23,867 bases of DNA, from contig NZ_JAWRCU010000034.1 in NCBI RefSeq assembly GCF_033542235.1, positions 1-23,867 of the forward strand, written 5' to 3'. Positions 5,653 through 13,527 of the stretch are shown here, in pieces (the stretch's first letter is position 1; every line of letters starts with the position of its first letter). This DNA is from JAWRCU01 sp033542235. Lineage in GTDB: Bacteria; Pseudomonadota; Alphaproteobacteria; Rhizobiales; Rhizobiaceae. A program made the translations under genes and the position numbers. The notes under the pieces are model-generated. The model saw nothing but the letters and a program-made list of their open reading frames with translations. It was not told the origin of the DNA and ran no database searches.

Positions 5653-7554
5653 GTGCTGCGCGTCTCGGAGCCAATCGGGACCTACTGGGCGATCGGCGTC
5701 GTCGCCTCGCTCGCGCTCCATGCCAGTGGCGTCGCTGGTGCGGTCCTGCTCGGCGAACGCTATGTCCGCGATACCGTGCCGACCGAGATCACCTTCTCCA
5801 GCGAAGCCTCGCCGGTCGCGCAGCCCGCGCCGGCCGCAGCGGAGCACGCCATAGCGAGCGAGGTGGCGGCTGTTGCCGAACGGGAAAGCCTCGCTCCCGC
5901 ACTCGCCGAAACGACGGCGAAATCCGCCCCCGAGGCGCTGAAGCCGGTGACTGAGGCCGCGGCGACCATTCCAGAGAGGGCACAACCGCTGAAGGCCACA
6001 GCTCCCGAAACGGCACAGTCGTTGCGGGCTGCAGCACTGGCGCCACAGGCCGTGCCCTCGCTGAAGGCGAACCAGGTGAAACCGGAAGTTCTGCAGGCCA
6101 CGCAAGCTGGAGCGCTCGCAAGCGCGCCTGCAGAAGCAGTTCGGCCCAGTGCTGCGCGTGAAAGAGCCCAGCAAAGCCAGGCCGAAAGGGTCGCTGTTGC
6201 TGAGAGGGGCCCTGCCATTGCCTCCGAAGCCGCCGAGCGCTTGGCCTCTTCCACGCCTGCCGCGGCTGCACCCTTGCCTGGCGAAGCAGCGGAAACAATT
6301 GGGGCGCTGGAGCAACGGGAGGGCGTCGGTGCGGTCGCCGCATCCGCTGCAGAGCAGGCGGCCTCGCCCGACAAGCCTGCCGCTAGTCCGCCGCGTGAAA
6401 CTATCGCTGCGCTGCCTCCGCCGAAGTCGAATCCGGAACCGGCCGGCGCTTCGGCTTTGTCGGCCGGCAGCGGCGAAGTTGTTGCGGTTCTGCTGCGGCG
6501 CGAAACTGTTGCGAACGTCGCGCCACCCTCGGCACAGCAGGCGACCCCCTCTGCCAAGCCTGACGCTAGTCCCTCTTTCGAAACTGTCGCGCCGGTGTCT
6601 CCGCCCGCATCGAATGCAGAACCCGCAATCCGCCCGCAGCCGCAGGCGCTCCGGCCGGCACCTTCCTCCAGTGATGCGCCGACGAACTTGGCTTCCGCAC
6701 TTTCTTCCCGATCCGAGACCGCGCAGCCCCTGGGATCGTCGGGCGAAACCGTCACCGGCCTCGTACCCGAAGGAGGGCAGCTCCCCGTCCAAGCGCCCGC
6801 GAACGTACCAGAAGCCGTGGTGCCGGCGAAGCCGGAGGAGGCCAAGACGGTCGAGCGCCCCGTCGAGACCGCGCTGCTCGTCCCGGCCCGGCCTGGCTCC
6901 AGCCTCGGGAGCGAAGTCGACAAGCCGTCCGACCGCTATCGGCGTATCGTCGATTTCATCAGGCATTATGGCGGTGGCGACTGCTTCATCGCGCTGCCGG
7001 CGATGAAGCTCGACGGCGACGTCACTTTCCAGACCTTCGGCCGCGACAAGGCGCGCGAAGACGCCTTCAGGCAAGCGCTGCTCGGCCTCGACGGGCTCAA
7101 GGCCGAAATCAGCAGCGGCAACGTGGCTGATCCGCAATGCCTCGCGCTGTCCTTTGCCCGCAAGGCGAGGCGCTATCCGGGCTTCTCGCTGATGATCGAC
7201 CTGCACAATGCCGATATGGCGAGCGGCACACGGCTATCCGGATCGGTCCTCAATGCCAATGGCCGCGAACTGCATCTGCTCCTGGTCGATGATGAGGGAC
7301 AGGTGCAGTCGATGGACCGCTTCCTTTCGGCCGACAACGGGACCGACCGCACCTTCAGCACACCGCTCACCCTCACCGGCGGGCCTGTCGCCACCAAGCA
7401 GATCCTGGTCGCCATCACCGCGGATCCGACGCCGCCCTCGCTCAATGCCTCCGTCAATGAGGCCGCAAACGAGTTCTTCGTAAAGCTCGGCAAGGAAATT
7501 GAGGCAATCGGCGCCGATGTGGATCTTGCCGTCGAAGGCTTCACCGTACGGTGA
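5653..7554 (+). CDS. TonB-like energy-transducing protein with PpkA-type C-terminal domain
   Basis: This 633-residue protein starts at GTG 5653, with AAGGGA about 6 nt upstream and the previous stop 3 nt away. Its single N-terminal helix (about residues 13-34) contains S19-x3-H23, matching the SxxxH signature that TonB uses to couple to ExbB/ExbD. A very long Ala/Pro/Glu-rich linker (about residues 35-425) could span the periplasm and includes an internal duplication. The last 206 residues (428-633) form a compact domain that is not the usual TonB fold sequence. It aligns along its full length with the C-terminus of the T6SS kinase PpkA: YGGGDCF/YDGGRCF, PQC/AQC, LHLLLVDDEG/LDLLLVDGDG, VAIT/IAIT and EIEAIGADV/QVENIGGNV. 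Cys444 and Cys496 are 52 residues apart, as in PpkA. It is the last gene of the ExbB/ExbD operon. The energised function is inferred, and the partner is unknown. Confidence 0.85.
   Translation: MLRVSEPIGTYWAIGVVASLALHASGVAGAVLLGERYVRDTVPTEITFSSEASPVAQPAPAAAEHAIASEVAAVAERESLAPALAETTAKSAPEALKPVTEAAATIPERAQPLKATAPETAQSLRAAALAPQAVPSLKANQVKPEVLQATQAGALASAPAEAVRPSAARERAQQSQAERVAVAERGPAIASEAAERLASSTPAAAAPLPGEAAETIGALEQREGVGAVAASAAEQAASPDKPAASPPRETIAALPPPKSNPEPAGASALSAGSGEVVAVLLRRETVANVAPPSAQQATPSAKPDASPSFETVAPVSPPASNAEPAIRPQPQALRPAPSSSDAPTNLASALSSRSETAQPLGSSGETVTGLVPEGGQLPVQAPANVPEAVVPAKPEEAKTVERPVETALLVPARPGSSLGSEVDKPSDRYRRIVDFIRHYGGGDCFIALPAMKLDGDVTFQTFGRDKAREDAFRQALLGLDGLKAEISSGNVADPQCLALSFARKARRYPGFSLMIDLHNADMASGTRLSGSVLNANGRELHLLLVDDEGQVQSMDRFLSADNGTDRTFSTPLTLTGGPVATKQILVAITADPTPPSLNASVNEAANEFFVKLGKEIEAIGADVDLAVEGFTVR
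6349..6623 (+). repeat. Diverged in-frame duplication in the TonB-like linker
   Basis: About 92 bases at 6349-6440 resemble 6532-6623, offset by 183 bp (61 codons). Both encode AEQ/AQQ-A, then a KP-ASP--ET block, a Pro-rich stretch and N-EPA. The divergence shows the copy is old. It fits lengthening of a periplasm-spanning linker by repeat duplication. Confidence 0.6.
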
Positions 7555-7707
7555 GCGAAGGCTCGGGGAATAGGCCATACAATTGGCTCGTTCCCGGCGC
7601 ATGATGCGAGGCACTAGTCGGGACTCTGAGCTTAGCCGCACGCCTGCATCAAAGCTCCCGGCACGGATTGCTTTGGGCAAGCGATCTCCATCGGCGCGGA
7701 ACGACAT

Positions 7708-9471
7708 ATGCCTCGCCTACTATCCGTGAATGTCGGACTGCCGCGAGACATCGCCTGGAAGGGTCGCGTCGTGCACACCGGGATCTGGAAGACCCCTGTG
7801 GATGGCAGCTGCCGGGTCGGACGATTGAATCTGAACGGAGACGGTCAGGGCGACCTGGCGGGGCACGGGGGTGAGCAGCGTGCCGTCTTCGTCTATCAGA
7901 TCGAATCGTATCGCTACTGGCAGGAGCAGCTGAACAGGACCGACTTCGTCCACGGGCAGTTCGGCGAAAACTTCACGATCGAGGGCTTGCCCGATGACGT
8001 CGTTTGTATCGGCGACCGTTTTCGGATCGGCAGTGCGATGTTCGAGATCACTCAACCGCGCGTGACCTGCTACCGCGTGGGCATTCGGATGAACGAATCC
8101 CGGATGCCGGCATTGCTGACATCCAGCGGCCGGCCGGGATTCTATTTCCGCGTGCTGAGCGAAGGTGAGGTGAGCGCCGGCGACGAAATCGTGAAAGTGG
8201 GAGAGGCGACGGAGAGAATGACCGTCGCCGAGATCAACGCGCTTCTCTATTCATCGAACCATCCACGCGATCGACTGGAGCGCGCTTTGCGGATCGAGGC
8301 GCTTTCGCTCGGATGGCGGCAGTCGTTCGCGGCATTGCTGCAAAGCCAGGCGACCAGCGTGGGAGGTGGCAATGCGGGGCTTGCGCCGGCCGCAGCGGCG
8401 CATCCGGCTGCACCGGGATTTCAGCCACTGGCGGTGGAGGCGCTTGGTCAGGAATCAGCGGATGTCGTGTCACTCACGATGCGAAGCTCTGAGGGTCAGC
8501 CGCTGCCTCCGGCTTTGCCCGGTCAGTACATAGTCCTGCGCCTTGGACGGACTGGCGGCGGCCCGCCACTCTTTCGCAGCTACTCGCTCTCGGGCCCGCT
8601 CTCGACGGAGAGCTATCGCATCAGCGTCAAAATCGAGCCAAATGGGGCGGCCGGAACCTACCTGAGGGAGCATGTCAGGGTGGGCGACATTCTCGACGTC
8701 AGTTCGCCGCGCGGAAGTTTCGTTCTGCAGTCCGGGAAGCGGCCCTTGGTCCTGCTCAGCGCGGGAATCGGGGCTACGCCTGTTCTGGCTATGCTGTATG
8801 CCCTCGCGGCGGCTCGCTCGACACAACAGGTTCTGTGGCTGCATGCTGCTCGCGACGGCCAGCATCATCCATTCGCCGCCGAAGTTCGCCGCCTCGTCTC
8901 CGCGCTCACCCACAGCCGCAGCTTTGTTTGCTACAGCAGCCCGGGTTCGGCCGACAAAATGGGTGAGGATTTCGACGCAATCGGTCACCTGTCAGAACCG
9001 CTCCTCGGCAAGATAGGCATCCCGGGCGAGGCGGATGTCTACCTCTGCGGGCCGCCTCGCTTCATGGCAGACATGAAAGAGGCACTCGCCGCCCTCGGAG
9101 TGGCGTCTGAGCGGATTCGCGTCGAGATATTCAACGGCAGCGACGCGATGACTCCTGGTATCGTCGGCGCACCGATGCGAACTCCGCATGTTCCCGACGA
9201 CGACGCAAACACCGGTCCGCTGGTATCGTTCGCGCGGAGCGGAATTGCCGCGCACTGGAAGGCATCCGCGTACCAGAGCATTCTGGAGTTGGCCGAGGCA
9301 TGCGACGTCCCAGTCCGTTGGTCATGCCGCACAGGTGTCTGCCACAATTGCGAGAGCGGTCTGGTTTCCGGCGAGATCGCCTACGGACCGCAGCCACTCG
9401 ACAAGCCCGCCGATGGCAACCTTCTCATTTGCTGCTCGCAGCCAGTCCGTGACGTCGTCATCGATTTGTGA
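7708..9471 (+). CDS. MOSC domain fused to flavin reductase and 2Fe-2S ferredoxin domains
   Basis: This is a 587-residue three-part fusion. Residues 1 to about 215 form a YiiM-like MOSC domain with its 3-alpha extension; the conserved MOSC cysteine is C121 in RVTCYRVG. Residues about 230-480 form a ferredoxin-reductase module with the flavin-binding RSYSLSG motif, an LLSAGIGATP nucleotide-binding loop and an LCGPP motif. The C-terminal ~85 residues are a plant-type ferredoxin with CRTGVCHNC and a fourth Cys in LICC. MOSC proteins act on molybdenum-cofactor-bound sulfur or N-hydroxylated substrates, and this layout would let electrons pass from NAD(P)H through FAD and 2Fe-2S to the MOSC site. 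The same fusion is a known annotated architecture, so it is not novel. It lies 153 nt after the TonB-like gene and converges with ppkA. I see no functional link to T6SS. Confidence 0.88.
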   Translation: MPRLLSVNVGLPRDIAWKGRVVHTGIWKTPVDGSCRVGRLNLNGDGQGDLAGHGGEQRAVFVYQIESYRYWQEQLNRTDFVHGQFGENFTIEGLPDDVVCIGDRFRIGSAMFEITQPRVTCYRVGIRMNESRMPALLTSSGRPGFYFRVLSEGEVSAGDEIVKVGEATERMTVAEINALLYSSNHPRDRLERALRIEALSLGWRQSFAALLQSQATSVGGGNAGLAPAAAAHPAAPGFQPLAVEALGQESADVVSLTMRSSEGQPLPPALPGQYIVLRLGRTGGGPPLFRSYSLSGPLSTESYRISVKIEPNGAAGTYLREHVRVGDILDVSSPRGSFVLQSGKRPLVLLSAGIGATPVLAMLYALAAARSTQQVLWLHAARDGQHHPFAAEVRRLVSALTHSRSFVCYSSPGSADKMGEDFDAIGHLSEPLLGKIGIPGEADVYLCGPPRFMADMKEALAALGVASERIRVEIFNGSDAMTPGIVGAPMRTPHVPDDDANTGPLVSFARSGIAAHWKASAYQSILELAEACDVPVRWSCRTGVCHNCESGLVSGEIAYGPQPLDKPADGNLLICCSQPVRDVVIDL

Positions 9472-9488
9472 ATCCCTGACCGGGATTC
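9470..9488 (+). terminator. Hairpin overlapping the stop of the MOSC fusion gene
   Basis: GAATCCC (9470-9476) and GGGATTC (9482-9488) form a 7-bp perfect stem with a 5-nt loop, starting inside the stop codon of the MOSC fusion. No T-run follows, so it is at best an imperfect terminator between convergent genes. The remaining gap to 9601 holds two copies of CTTAAGGAC (near 9499 and at 9601) and no gene. Confidence 0.35.
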
Positions 9489-9601
9489 GAACTCCGGCTT
9501 AAGGACGGCGACGGCTCGCTCACGCCGGTGCGCATATATCGTGCCGCCGATCCATTGGCTTGGCGGGCATGAAGCCTGCGCCGACCTAAAGTCAGGATGC
9601 C

Positions 9602-12007
9602 TTAAGGACTGAGCTGGAAATACGCAAAGTCCACGCCGACATTGCCGCCGATATTCTCCACCTGCCGGGTGAGCCTCGGGAACAGCGCGGCCGCGCGGAC
9701 ATGTTCCTTCCCTTCCGGTACCGAAAGCCCCGACGGGCTGGTGATGGCGATGACCATTTCGGGCATCACCCCGTCCAGCACCTTGTCGATGACGCGCATG
9801 TCGAAGATGGCCCTATCGCCGTCGGCCGTTTGCTCGGCGAAGTTCTTCATGTTGTAGACCAGGCCGTCGCCATCGACGAGCAGCAGGTCGAGCTTCCGGT
9901 CGCCGATATTGGCGACCGTGGCCTTGAGCGTTTCGCCCAGCTTAAGTTGGTCCGACGCAAGCTGAATTTCGGGACTATTCTTCGCGCCCGGCCCCACCGC
10001 CTTCAGGAAATCGGTCGCAGCGCACTGGGCCTCTTTGATCAGATGGCCGTTCAGCTCCGGCTCGATGCCGTTCGTGTCGATGAAGGAGTTGTAGAGGGTC
10101 TGGAAGGCCGGCACGTTCAGTCCGAACCCCTTCACGTTGATCGTCCGGTCGGAAACCGACGTCACGGCCACGTAGAAGCATCTGCCGCCGTCATACTGGC
10201 GCAACCACGAAACGCCGGCATTCATCCTGGCAAGGGCGCCGGCAGCGACCTTCGTCTCCTTGTCGGCTTCGGTCGGATGCTCGCTCGGCGTGCCGGATTT
10301 TGTATTTGTGACAGGCGGCGCCGTTGGGACGTTGAGCGTGGACGTGTTCGAAGCCGGTTGCTGCGGTGTGTTCGCCAGATCGGCGGAATTTGCGGGCGCA
10401 GTGTCGGTGGTCGGTTCGTGTTTCGGGGTCGTGTCCTGCGGTGACGTCGTCTTGGGCGGCTGGGTTGTGTCGCCCGGCGGAACGGTTTGGGAAGACGGCG
10501 CCGAATTCGGCTGCTCCGCCTTGGCAACTTCCTGCGATTTGGCTGCCTCATCGAGGGCATCGCCGTTCGCCGGATGCTCGGGGCTCTTCGCTGCCGGCTG
10601 CTGTGCCTCGGGGGCCTTGGCGACCGGCGGGCTAACGGGCGTCTCCGCTGGATGATCGCCGGCAGTCGTTTGCGTAGATTGCTTGGACCCAGCCCCTTGC
10701 TCCAGCTGCGGGCCGATCAGGCCGCTCACATAGGCATAGGCCCCGCCAGCCATGAGCAGCACCAGCAGTCCGCCTGCCACGGCATAAGCGCGGCCGCCCG
10801 ATTTCCCTTCGGCGGTCGGGATCGCACCAGCAGCACCGGCGAGAGCCGTGCCGGGCAGTCCGGTTGAAGGCAATACGGGATAGGCGGCGGCATTGCCAAA
10901 CGGCGACTCGCTGCCGCCCGGCCTTGCCGCCGAGGTCGGCGCTGAAGTGCCCCCCAACAATTGTGTCGCGTCTGCCGCCGGGGCAAAGGGCGTGCCGGTT
11001 CGAATGCCCGGACTGGTTGGCTGGATACCGGGTGACGTGGGCTGGACGCTGGGCGAGCCACTCTGGATTCCAGGCTGCGTGCCCCAGCTGGCAGGAGCGG
11101 AACCGGGCCCTCCGGCTACGCTTCCTCCGGTCACCGCCTGCGGTGCGTCCGCTGGCGTCGATGCCTTCAGCCAGTCGGCCACCACCGACATGCTGGCCGG
11201 CCGATCATCCGGGTTGGGCTGCAGCATCGCCTCGATGAGAGGCCTCAGGCTTTCGTCGATGCCGGAAAGGTCGGGAAGTTTCGTGCGCTTGTCGATCACG
11301 TCGACATGCGAGCCGCCCATGTCGAGCGGCTCCCCTTTGAGCGACGCGGCGATCACCAGGCCGAGGCTGTAGATGTCCGAGCGGCTCTCCACCTCGCGAT
11401 TATGGATGCCGAGCTGCTCGGGCGAGACGAAGTTGTATTTGCCGGCAAAGCCGCCGCCGATCACGGTGCCTTCGCCGATATTGGCGGCGCGCGCGATGCC
11501 GAAGTCGATGATCTTGGGTCTTCCGACATTGCCGCCGTGCAGGATGATATTGTCGGGCGACAGGTCGCGATGGATCACCCCGGCATCATGCGCCAGCGCG
11601 AGGCCGTCCGCGACGCTGGCGAACAGCTTGCGCGCTTCGGCGGGCGTAAGCGGCGCCGCCCGGATGCGTTCCGCGAGCGACACCCCGTCGACGAACTCCA
11701 TCGCGAGATAGGTTCGGCCGAGCCGCGGGTCGCGCGAAAACGAATAGTAGCGGACGATGGTGTCGTGATGCAGCCGGTTGAGGACGGTCGCTTCCCTCCT
11801 GAAGAGCGCGAAGATCGCCTCCTGGTCGGCAAGTTCCGGCAGGATCGTCTTGATGGCGACCGGCTCGCCGGTCTGGATGTTGTGGCCGCGATAGACCTCG
11901 CCCATGCCGCCCGAGGCAATGCGCTCGTCGATCTCGTAGGTGTCATTGAGCTGCGTGCCCGGGTCGAGCCGGGTGCTGAGCATGACGCGGGTAACGCCGT
12001 CGGACAT
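9602..12007 (-). CDS. ppkA: T6SS Hanks-type Ser/Thr kinase PpkA with periplasmic C-terminal domain
   Basis: This 801-residue protein carries an N-terminal kinase (about 20-285) with all catalytic elements: glycine loop ASGGMGEVY (31-39), Lys53 in VAIK, HRDLSPDN with D148, DFG 168-170 and SPE at 195-197. A Pro/Ser/Gly-rich juxtamembrane region with PGIQ-type short repeats follows, then one membrane helix at about 407-431, a second Pro/Thr-rich linker, and a periplasmic domain at 593-801. In T6SS, PpkA phosphorylates components to switch on assembly; in Agrobacterium the target is TssL. The periplasmic domain is shared with the TonB-like protein at 5653-7554, including Cys610 and Cys662. It may be a distant DUF4384-like domain, which I could not test. 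The start is 1 nt after the pppA stop, with GGTGA about 8 nt upstream. It is the last gene of the six-gene operon. Confidence 0.93.
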   Translation of the reverse strand: MSDGVTRVMLSTRLDPGTQLNDTYEIDERIASGGMGEVYRGHNIQTGEPVAIKTILPELADQEAIFALFRREATVLNRLHHDTIVRYYSFSRDPRLGRTYLAMEFVDGVSLAERIRAAPLTPAEARKLFASVADGLALAHDAGVIHRDLSPDNIILHGGNVGRPKIIDFGIARAANIGEGTVIGGGFAGKYNFVSPEQLGIHNREVESRSDIYSLGLVIAASLKGEPLDMGGSHVDVIDKRTKLPDLSGIDESLRPLIEAMLQPNPDDRPASMSVVADWLKASTPADAPQAVTGGSVAGGPGSAPASWGTQPGIQSGSPSVQPTSPGIQPTSPGIRTGTPFAPAADATQLLGGTSAPTSAARPGGSESPFGNAAAYPVLPSTGLPGTALAGAAGAIPTAEGKSGGRAYAVAGGLLVLLMAGGAYAYVSGLIGPQLEQGAGSKQSTQTTAGDHPAETPVSPPVAKAPEAQQPAAKSPEHPANGDALDEAAKSQEVAKAEQPNSAPSSQTVPPGDTTQPPKTTSPQDTTPKHEPTTDTAPANSADLANTPQQPASNTSTLNVPTAPPVTNTKSGTPSEHPTEADKETKVAAGALARMNAGVSWLRQYDGGRCFYVAVTSVSDRTINVKGFGLNVPAFQTLYNSFIDTNGIEPELNGHLIKEAQCAATDFLKAVGPGAKNSPEIQLASDQLKLGETLKATVANIGDRKLDLLLVDGDGLVYNMKNFAEQTADGDRAIFDMRVIDKVLDGVMPEMVIAITSPSGLSVPEGKEHVRAAALFPRLTRQVENIGGNVGVDFAYFQLSP

Positions 12008-12008
12008 T

Positions 12009-12812
12009 TCAGTTCACCCAAATGTCCGTTGAAGGCTCGGCCGCTTGGCGGAACTGGACGACGACGACCGTCACATTGTCGGTTCCGCCGCCGGCAAGCG
12101 CCATTGCGATCAGGCTGCTGCAGCCCTTCTCTGCCGATTCCTCGGCGAGAATGCGTTCGATCTCGTCGTCGGAAACATGCGCCGTCAGGCCGTCACTGCA
12201 GATCAGGAACTTGTCGCCTGCGTGGATCTGCCCATACGCAATGTCCAGCGCTGGATCGTCGATCGCGCCGATCGCTCGCGTGACGACGTTGCGCCGCGGC
12301 CACGTGGCTGCCTGTTCAGGCGTGAGCAGTCCGCGGTCGAGCAGGTCCTGGATCTCGGTGTGGTCACGCGACAATTGCGTCAATTTTCCGTCGCGCGACA
12401 TGTAGATGCGGCTGTCGCCGGCCCACATGCAGGCATATTGCCCTTCGAAAGCGAGGAGTGCCGCGACTGTCGAGCCGATCATGCTGCCGTTCAAGGAGGA
12501 GATCTCGCGAATCTGGCGGTTGGCCATGATGACGCGGTCCTCGAAGCGGGCGCGCAGGTCGGGCGCCGAGCTCGGAATGCCGATCGACTGCAGATGCTCG
12601 ACGATGCTGGTGCTGGCCACCTCGCCGGAATCATGACCGCCCATTCCGTCGGCGACGACATAGATGCCGCTTTCGGCCTTCACGAGATATCGGTCTTCGT
12701 TCTGTTCTCGAACCAGGCCCACATGGCTCTGCCCGCAGCTATCGACGTCGAAGACGCGCCTCATCATAGCTTCCGTCACCGGATGAACCGAATGGATGCC
12801 CACCGCCTGCAT
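12009..12812 (-). CDS. pppA: T6SS PP2C-family protein phosphatase PppA
   Basis: This 267-residue protein shows the full PP2C (PPM) set: RxxNEDR near the start, VVADGMGGHDSGE with metal-binding Asp, GSTVAALL, WAGDSRIY, LSRDHT, CSDGLTAHV and the closing GGTDNVTVVVV. All metal-ligand aspartates are present, so it should be active. PppA reverses PpkA phosphorylation and restrains T6SS firing. The start at 12812 is supported by GGAG about 5 nt upstream and lies 1 nt after the tagF stop; Met codons at residues 16-17 are alternatives. In Agrobacterium tagF and pppA are fused, whereas here they are two separate frames. Confidence 0.93.
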   Translation of the reverse strand: MQAVGIHSVHPVTEAMMRRVFDVDSCGQSHVGLVREQNEDRYLVKAESGIYVVADGMGGHDSGEVASTSIVEHLQSIGIPSSAPDLRARFEDRVIMANRQIREISSLNGSMIGSTVAALLAFEGQYACMWAGDSRIYMSRDGKLTQLSRDHTEIQDLLDRGLLTPEQAATWPRRNVVTRAIGAIDDPALDIAYGQIHAGDKFLICSDGLTAHVSDDEIERILAEESAEKGCSSLIAMALAGGGTDNVTVVVVQFRQAAEPSTDIWVN

Positions 12813-12813
12813 C

Positions 12814-13482
12814 TCACTCCACGCTTCCTTTTAGCATATCCACATAGAACAAGGGATCCGGCAGCGCATTGCGGGCATAGATCAACGGGCCTGAGGCCGC
12901 GCCCCCATTCGTCCACCAGAAACTGCGGCCGGCCGTCGTGTCCCAATAATCGGCAGTCATCATCACCGAGAGCACTTCGCTTGCCGCGCCGCCTTCGGAG
13001 CGCCAGACGCTTCCCCGCTTCACTCGCACCGGCAGCGGGGCAGGGGGTAGTACACCGCTCTCCGGCGGCAGGAGCCCTTCGGTCAGGCGCTCGACTGCGA
13101 TCTCGGCCTTGGGGTCGAGCACGCTGAGCAGCCGTTCCTCGAGCATGAAGTACCAGACGTCCTGCGGGTCGAAAGCCGGGGGTATGATCGTCTGGCCCGG
13201 TTCGGCCAGGTAAAGGATCGAAAGTGGAAAGAAGCGCCCGACGCTGTCGACGGAAGGCATCAAGGCGCCGGCGCAGGCCGTTGTAAGGATGTCGCTGCCG
13301 ATCCAGAACCGCCAGATCGGCGAGACGAGGTAGATGTCCTGCCAGGCCTGCCCCAGTTCGTTGCGGCTTGCGGCGACAGCTGACTGCAGCCAGGTCTCGA
13401 ACGGTTCCAGCACCGCGCGCGGCAGGTTCAGCGCGATGAAATCGCGTTTCTGGGGCAGCTTGCCGAAAATACCGAAGCCCAT
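12814..13482 (-). CDS. tagF: T6SS-associated protein TagF (ImpM)
   Basis: The protein is 222 residues from the chosen start. The N-terminal GFGIFGKLPQKRDFI block and the central PIWRFWIG and VGRFFPL motifs identify the TagF/ImpM family, a post-translational repressor of T6SS assembly that works in parallel with, or together with, the PpkA/PppA pathway. I prefer the ATG at 13482 because GAGG lies about 7 nt upstream and family members begin right before the GF-GKLP motif. The ATG at 13509 would add nine residues but has no visible ribosome site. The gene lies between tssM and pppA, with a 1-nt gap to pppA. Confidence 0.9.
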   Translation of the reverse strand: MGFGIFGKLPQKRDFIALNLPRAVLEPFETWLQSAVAASRNELGQAWQDIYLVSPIWRFWIGSDILTTACAGALMPSVDSVGRFFPLSILYLAEPGQTIIPPAFDPQDVWYFMLEERLLSVLDPKAEIAVERLTEGLLPPESGVLPPAPLPVRVKRGSVWRSEGGAASEVLSVMMTADYWDTTAGRSFWWTNGGAASGPLIYARNALPDPLFYVDMLKGSVE

Positions 13483-13527
13483 CTCAGCCTCGGACTCGCA
13501 AGAGTTCATGGAACAAGAGGCGCGCCG

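Noticed and set aside
4945..7206. 753-codon open frame on the minus strand
   Set aside because: It lies antisense across the exbD genes and the TonB-like gene. Its sequence is Arg/Gly/Cys-rich low-complexity with no domain, and it is a typical GC-rich shadow of well-supported plus-strand genes.
5653..7554. Ordinary siderophore-type TonB
   Set aside because: The C-terminal domain does not carry TonB motifs but matches the PpkA C-terminus, and no TonB-dependent receptor is present.
9470..9498. tRNA T-arm-like sequence (GTTCGAATCCC on the minus strand), possible tRNA fragment or attachment site
   Set aside because: The stem has an extra base, no acceptor/CCA or anticodon arm can be found nearby, and the hairpin overlapping the stop explains the sequence as well.
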